Shown here in pieces: positions 6,401 through 6,928 of a stretch of DNA of 6,928 nt (the first letter of the stretch is position 1; each line of letters begins with the position of its first letter). The translations under genes and the position numbers were made by a program. This stretch comes from Burkholderia gladioli (GTDB lineage: Bacteria; Pseudomonadota; Gammaproteobacteria; Burkholderiales; Burkholderiaceae): assembly GCA_009914575.1 (NCBI GenBank), contig WNEB01000077.1, positions 1 to 6,928 of the forward strand, read 5' to 3'. The notes below the pieces were generated by a model. That model ran no database searches. It was not told the DNA's origin and saw only the letters and a list, made by a program, of their open reading frames with translations.

Positions 6401-6476
6401 GGGTCGTTAGCTCAGCTGGTAGAGCAGCGGACTTTTAATCCGTTGGTCACAGGTTCGAATCCCGTACGGCCTACCA
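6401..6476 (+). tRNA. tRNA-Lys, anticodon UUU
   Basis: A 76-base cloverleaf with an encoded CCA (6474-6476). Arms: acceptor GGGTCGT/ACGGCCT; D stem GCTC/GAGC; anticodon stem GCGGA/TCCGT with loop CTTTTAA, anticodon TTT at 6434-6436; variable TGGTC; T stem ACAGG/CCCGT with loop TTCGAAT; discriminator A73. The A-site anticodon and overall sequence match proteobacterial tRNA-Lys. Pairing is unusually loose: G1-U72, U4-G69 and G27-U43 wobbles plus an A51/C63 mismatch in the T stem. All invariant D- and T-loop bases are present, and a strong promoter and terminator flank it, so it is probably expressed. Confidence 0.97.
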
Positions 6477-6489
6477 AAGCATCAAACAG

Positions 6490-6517
6490 AAAGCCCGGTC
6501 GAAAGACCGAGCTTTTT
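6490..6517 (+). terminator. Rho-independent terminator after tRNA-Lys
   Basis: AAAGC-C-CGGTC, loop GAAA, GACCG-A-GCTTT form an 11-position stem with one C/A mismatch and a stable GNRA-type tetraloop. The T-run after the stem continues to 6517. It begins 14 bases after the tRNA CCA, which suits termination of the tRNA transcript. Confidence 0.85.
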
Positions 6518-6574
6518 GCTTTGTAGCCTGCGCTGTGAACGGGTCGCACGCCATCTCTGTTGCGATTGATCCCG

Positions 6575-6603
6575 ACAAAAAGCCCGGCCGCAAAGCCGGG
6601 CTT
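6575..6603 (-). terminator. Second hairpin terminator, best read on the minus strand
   Basis: AAGCCCGGC (6580-6588) and GCCGGGCTT (6595-6603) form a perfect 9-bp GC-rich stem with a 6-base loop. On the + strand it is followed by cctt, a weak tail. On the minus strand the As at 6577-6581 become a T-run, giving a proper intrinsic terminator 25 bases past the stop codon of the truncated minus-strand gene. It may also back up the tRNA terminator. Confidence 0.75.
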
Positions 6604-6628
6604 CCTTGCTGTTGTGACGCCCTCGCCG

Positions 6629-6700
6629 TTACTTATAGGCGCACACCCGAGCCGTGTCGTTCTTCCAGCACGCGCCATCACGCTTCAACGCGCCGAGATC
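6629..6700 (-). pseudogene. C-terminal tail of an unidentified gene cut by an IS
   Basis: On the minus strand, 23 codons end at TAA (6631-6629). The peptide ends DGACWKNDTARVCAYK and has two Cys separated by eight residues, suggesting the end of a small or secreted disulfide-containing protein; I cannot name the family. Support for its being genuine coding sequence: GC-rich codons typical of this genome, a well-placed terminator hairpin 25 bases downstream, and convergent orientation to the tRNA. The frame continues past 6700 only into IS sequence. The 5' part is outside the window or lost. A chance open stretch is possible because it is short. Confidence 0.45.
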
Positions 6701-6928
6701 TGATCTTGCCCCTGATTTACGGACACCTATCTAAGCGACATTGGCTAGCTCGTACTGCTCTGGGCTGAGGTAGCCCAAGGTCGAGTGCAGCCGGATCCGA
6801 TTGTAGTCAAACACATGAGCCTTGGCCTGCTCCCGTGTGGCGAGGTGTTCACCATGGATGGCCTCGACCTTCAGACTGTGGTTCCAACTCTCCATTGCTG
6901 CGTTGTCGTAGCAGTTGCCTCTGGCACT
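6701..6928 (-). mobile_element. End of an IS3-family insertion sequence
   Basis: The terminus reads TGATCTTGCCCCTGATTTAC from 6701 inward, starting with the TGA typical of IS3-family ends and lying 30 bases beyond the transposase stop. The transposase runs toward this terminus, so it is the right end of the element. The rest lies beyond the window. The host bases just outside are GATC, and a short (3-4 bp) target duplication is typical of the family but cannot be checked without the other end. Confidence 0.8.
6731..6928 (-). CDS. IS3-family transposase (OrfB), C-terminal 65 residues
   Basis: The frame ends at TAG (6733-6731) and is open to the window edge. It encodes the end of the DDE integrase core: [19 protein letters not shown], then [18 protein letters not shown]. 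The Glu of AMES is the third catalytic acidic residue, and the Lys of SLK is seven residues later, as the family requires. The two catalytic Asp residues would be upstream, outside the window. In IS3-family proteins the segment before NRxRxHS normally reads like F(D/E)YIEVFYNRxR. Here it reads VFDYNRIR, so five residues (15 bases) appear to be missing in frame. This probably weakens or kills the enzyme. IS3-family OrfB is usually made by a -1 frameshift from OrfA; that region is not visible. Confidence 0.88.
   Translation of the reverse strand, partial: SARGNCYDNAAMESWNHSLKVEAIHGEHLATREQAKAHVFDYNRIRLHSTLGYLSPEQYELANVA

Noticed and set aside
6401..6520. tRNA-Lys as an integration site for a genomic island
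   Set aside because: No repeat of the tRNA 3' end and no integrase were seen; the downstream junction is an IS3-type end 225 bases away.
6535..6768. Plus-strand frame between the tRNA and the IS
   Set aside because: It runs through a terminator hairpin and across the IS junction, and has no ribosome binding site or recognisable product.

Overview
The window carries a complete Tol-Pal cell-envelope locus on the + strand: ybgC, tolQ, tolR, tolA, tolB, pal, cpoB (ybgF), followed by a tRNA-Lys(UUU) gene. Both ends are interrupted by what look like mobile elements. High GC, strong G/C preference at third codon positions, and TolQ, TolR, Pal and YbgC sequences of the type found in Burkholderiaceae suggest a betaproteobacterium of that family. 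Two broken genes and two element ends in under 7 kb suggest an IS-rich, rearranged genome, as in some host-associated Burkholderia relatives. The genus is inference only.

Left end (1-506). A minus-strand reading frame of 33 codons starts at 99 behind a good ribosome binding site and runs off the window. Its upstream sequence ends near 204, where a YdfG-type short-chain dehydrogenase begins abruptly in mid-gene. Only the last 99 residues of that enzyme remain, starting between its catalytic Tyr and Lys.

Core (604-6311). YbgC is an acyl-CoA/acyl-ACP thioesterase. TolQ and TolR form the proton-driven inner-membrane motor and TolA is the periplasm-spanning rod. TolB is the periplasmic beta-propeller, Pal the peptidoglycan-binding outer-membrane lipoprotein, and CpoB a periplasmic coiled-coil/TPR partner. 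Together they constrict the outer membrane at division and coordinate it with septal peptidoglycan synthesis. tolQ-tolR-tolA are tightly packed, as are tolB-pal-cpoB. Gaps of about 185 bp precede tolQ and tolB and are the places where extra promoters or processing sites could lie. All seven proteins look intact.

Right end (6312-6928). tRNA-Lys has its own sigma70-type promoter (TTGACG, 18 bp, TATAAT) and a hairpin terminator. A second hairpin with a minus-strand T-run probably terminates a convergent gene, of which only the last 23 codons survive. That gene is cut at 6700/6701 by the end of an IS3-family element. The element's transposase C-terminus retains the DDE glutamate but appears to lack five residues of a conserved motif.

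I see no wholly new system. The points most worth a second look are the two insertion junctions bracketing the Tol-Pal locus, the unidentified left element, the internally shortened IS3 transposase, the non-Watson-Crick-rich tRNA-Lys, and the possibly leaderless ybgC.
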